Assembly (NCBI GenBank): GCA_964559075.1
Contig: CAZLGJ010000061.1
Location: 1 to 16,454 of the forward strand
Length of the DNA stretch: 16,454 bases
Direction: 5' to 3'
From: Opacimonas sp964559075
GTDB taxonomy: Bacteria; Pseudomonadota; Gammaproteobacteria; Enterobacterales; Alteromonadaceae
This document shows positions 14,663 to 16,454 of the stretch, piece by piece; position 1 is the first letter of the stretch; each line of letters starts with the position of its first letter. A program made the position numbers and the translations under genes. Below the pieces are notes generated by a model that searched no databases, was not told the origin of the DNA, and saw nothing but the letters and a program-made list of their open reading frames with translations.

Positions 14663-16454
14663 TCGCCAACGCTGTCAGTTTGCTCGTCGCTGGATATCTC
14701 TGCAGAATTATCCGGTTGTACAATCTGAACAAGGTCAACGCGCTGCAGACCTCTAGGTAGCTTATTCCCTCGACGTCCACGCTCGCCCTGATAGTGGACC
14801 AAATCAGATGCTTTTAGCGTCATGCTGCGTTTACCCGCCGTCAACATCACATCAGCACCTTCCGGAACTACCGCAGTAGCGACCACATACTCTTCGCGTG
14901 TTTTCGCTTTTGCCGTTGGGATATTGATCATCTTATTGCCTTTGCCTTTACCTAAGCTCGGTAAATCGCGCAATGGGAATAACAGCATTCGCCCTTCATT
15001 AGAAACCGACAAACACCAATCCGTTTCTAATTGATTCACCGCGATAGGAGGCAATACTTTGGCAGCCGTGGGCAGTGATAAAAATGCCTTACCCGCCTTG
15101 TTCTTACTCAACATATCTGAGAATTTGCCAACAAAACCATAGCCAGCGTCGCTACCAACCAAATAACGCTGTTCCTCATTAGCCATGATCACGTGCGTAA
15201 ATGTTTCCCCAGCGACCACGTTAAAACGCCCCGTCAATGGCTCACCTTGCGAGCGGGCAGATGGTAAGCTGTGGGCATCACAACTAAACGCGCGGCCTGA
15301 TGTGTCAATAAAGACCGCAGGTTGATTGGAGCGACCTTTTGCCGCAGTCAGGTACTTATCATCACCTTTGTAAGACAAGTTCGCGCCATCAACATCATGT
15401 CCTTTAGCACAGCGTGCCCAGCCTTTTTCCGAAAGCACAACCGTCACTGCCTCAGAAGGCACAAGCTGTTTTTCACTCAGAGCTTTTGCTTCGCCGCGTT
15501 CCACCAGTGGCGAGCGACGCTCATCGCCATAAGTGTCGGCATCGGCAAGCAGCTCTTTTTTGATCAGGGTTTTTAGGCGACGCTCAGAACCTAAGATCAG
15601 CTGCAGTGCATCGCGCTCTTTGGCTAGCTCATCCTGCTCGCCTTTGATTTTCATTTCTTCTAATTTGGCAAGATGACGCAACTTTAATTCTAAAATGGCT
15701 TCAGCTTGCTTATCCGAGAGCCCAAAACGCGCCATGAGCTCTTTTTTGGGTTCATCTTCATAGCGAATGATCGCAATCACTTCGTCAATATTCAAAAAGG
15801 CTATCAATAAGCCTTCCAAAATGTGTAAGCGCGCTAATACTTTATCCAAGCGATACTGGAGCCGGCGTGTGACTGTGTCTTTGCGGTAGGTGAGCCATTC
15901 GCTCAAGATCATTTTCAGATCTTTGACCTGCGGACGACCATCGAGACCAATCATGTTGAGATTGACGCGATAGTTTTTTTCTAAATCCGTGGTAGCAAAC
16001 AAATGCGCCATTAATTGCTCGACATCGACGCGATTAGAGCGCGGCGTGATCACCAGGCGCGTCGGATTTTCATGATCCGATTCGTCGCGTAAGTCACTCA
16101 CCATCGGGAGCTTTTTGGCGGCCATTTGCGCGGCAATTTGCTCGAGAATTTTGCCACCTGAGGCTTGATGCGGCAGCGCAGTGATGATCACATCCCCACT
16201 CTCCTCAAGGTAGGTAGCGCGCATTTTGATGCTGCCTTTGCCGGTTTCATAGATTTTTTGGATATCGGCGCGTGGCGTAATGATCTCTGCATCAGTCGGA
16301 TAATCGGGGCCTTGGACAATCTCGAGCAGCTCGTGTAGCTCAGTGCGAGAATTATCTAACAGCAGCGCACAGGCATTGGCCAGTTCACGCACGTTATGCG
16401 GCGTAATAGCCGAGTTGCTGAGAGCTAAGTACCAGCCAACCCATAATTCCCAGT
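14659..16454 (-). CDS. parC: DNA topoisomerase IV subunit A, 5' end beyond the window
   Basis: The A subunit of topoisomerase IV cuts and rejoins both DNA strands to unlink daughter chromosomes, working with ParE. About 577 codons are visible, corresponding to the C-terminal three quarters of the roughly 750-aa protein; the catalytic tyrosine and quinolone-resistance region lie beyond the right edge. Recognisable segments are PHNVREL (16381-16401), IVQGPDYPTDAEII, KLPMVSDLRDESDHENPTRL, LFATTDLEKNYRVNLNMIGL, the coiled-coil and tower part with QAEAILELKLRHLAKLEEM, and a C-terminal beta-pinwheel DNA-wrapping domain over roughly the last 240 residues. The frame stays open to the edge, but upstream of PHNVREL the last ~55 bases do not encode the expected TGIAVGMATDIP sequence, so the right end is suspect. 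The 3' end overlaps the convergent 176-aa gene. Confidence 0.93.
   Translation of the reverse strand, partial: WELWVGWYLALSNSAITPHNVRELANACALLLDNSRTELHELLEIVQGPDYPTDAEIITPRADIQKIYETGKGSIKMRATYLEESGDVIITALPHQASGGKILEQIAAQMAAKKLPMVSDLRDESDHENPTRLVITPRSNRVDVEQLMAHLFATTDLEKNYRVNLNMIGLDGRPQVKDLKMILSEWLTYRKDTVTRRLQYRLDKVLARLHILEGLLIAFLNIDEVIAIIRYEDEPKKELMARFGLSDKQAEAILELKLRHLAKLEEMKIKGEQDELAKERDALQLILGSERRLKTLIKKELLADADTYGDERRSPLVERGEAKALSEKQLVPSEAVTVVLSEKGWARCAKGHDVDGANLSYKGDDKYLTAAKGRSNQPAVFIDTSGRAFSCDAHSLPSARSQGEPLTGRFNVVAGETFTHVIMANEEQRYLVGSDAGYGFVGKFSDMLSKNKAGKAFLSLPTAAKVLPPIAVNQLETDWCLSVSNEGRMLLFPLRDLPSLGKGKGNKMINIPTAKAKTREEYVVATAVVPEGADVMLTAGKRSMTLKASDLVHYQGERGRRGNKLPRGLQRVDLVQIVQPDNSAEISSDEQTDSVGD

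Noticed and set aside
1..16454. Mobile elements, CRISPR arrays, defence systems
   Set aside because: No transposase, integrase, toxin-antitoxin pair, spaced direct repeats or nuclease genes were seen; Dam lacks a restriction partner and is in its normal housekeeping context.

Overview
The window looks like a chromosomal segment of a marine-type gammaproteobacterium, most likely in or near the Alteromonadales. This rests on gene order and protein families: aroK-aroB-damX-dam, a TorF-type putative porin, a DUF2970 protein, rpe-trpS-pabA-HDOD, an ast cluster ending in a DUF1338 gene, and parC. Base composition is moderate, and I see no insertion sequence, phage gene, tRNA, rRNA or CRISPR array. 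Most genes are housekeeping genes with their expected motifs.

Layout. (1) 9-3832, plus strand: shikimate kinase (aroK), dehydroquinate synthase (aroB), a DamX-like SPOR protein with an unusual ATPase-like N-terminus, and Dam adenine methyltransferase. Spacing is tight and damX overlaps dam by 17 nt. (2) 3875-5200, minus strand: a torF-like porin gene with its own signal peptide and a clear terminator, followed by a translationally coupled pair of small membrane-protein genes (126 aa, then DUF2970). This block separates dam from rpe, which are neighbours in the classic aroK-aroB-damX-dam-rpe-gph-trpS cluster of enterics. (3) 5538-9093, plus strand: rpe, trpS, pabA and an HDOD-like protein. gph, normally between rpe and trpS, is missing, and a 15-bp tandem repeat lies in its place. 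(4) 9285-13932, plus strand: acetyl/succinylornithine aminotransferase (argD/astC), astA, astD and a DUF1338 (2-oxoadipate dioxygenase/decarboxylase-like) gene. These encode most of the arginine succinyltransferase route; astB and astE are absent here. (5) 14132-14662: an unrecognised 176-aa protein, converging on and overlapping by 4 nt the 3' end of parC, which runs off the right edge on the minus strand.

How the genes work together. Region 1 combines aromatic precursor synthesis, a division-associated peptidoglycan-binding protein and DNA methylation. Region 3 combines pentose-phosphate metabolism, tryptophan charging and the amidotransferase for p-aminobenzoate (folate) synthesis, which draws on chorismate from the aroK/aroB pathway. 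Region 4 is arginine catabolism with an overlapping oxygenase-family gene of unknown role in that setting.

No clearly novel defence or mobile system is visible. The points most worth a second look are the astD-DUF1338 coupling, the degenerate P-loop of the DamX-like protein, the split cluster with missing gph and a repeat scar, the unknown gene convergent with parC, and the loss of recognisable ParC sequence in the last ~55 bases, which looks like a contig-end artefact or a breakpoint.
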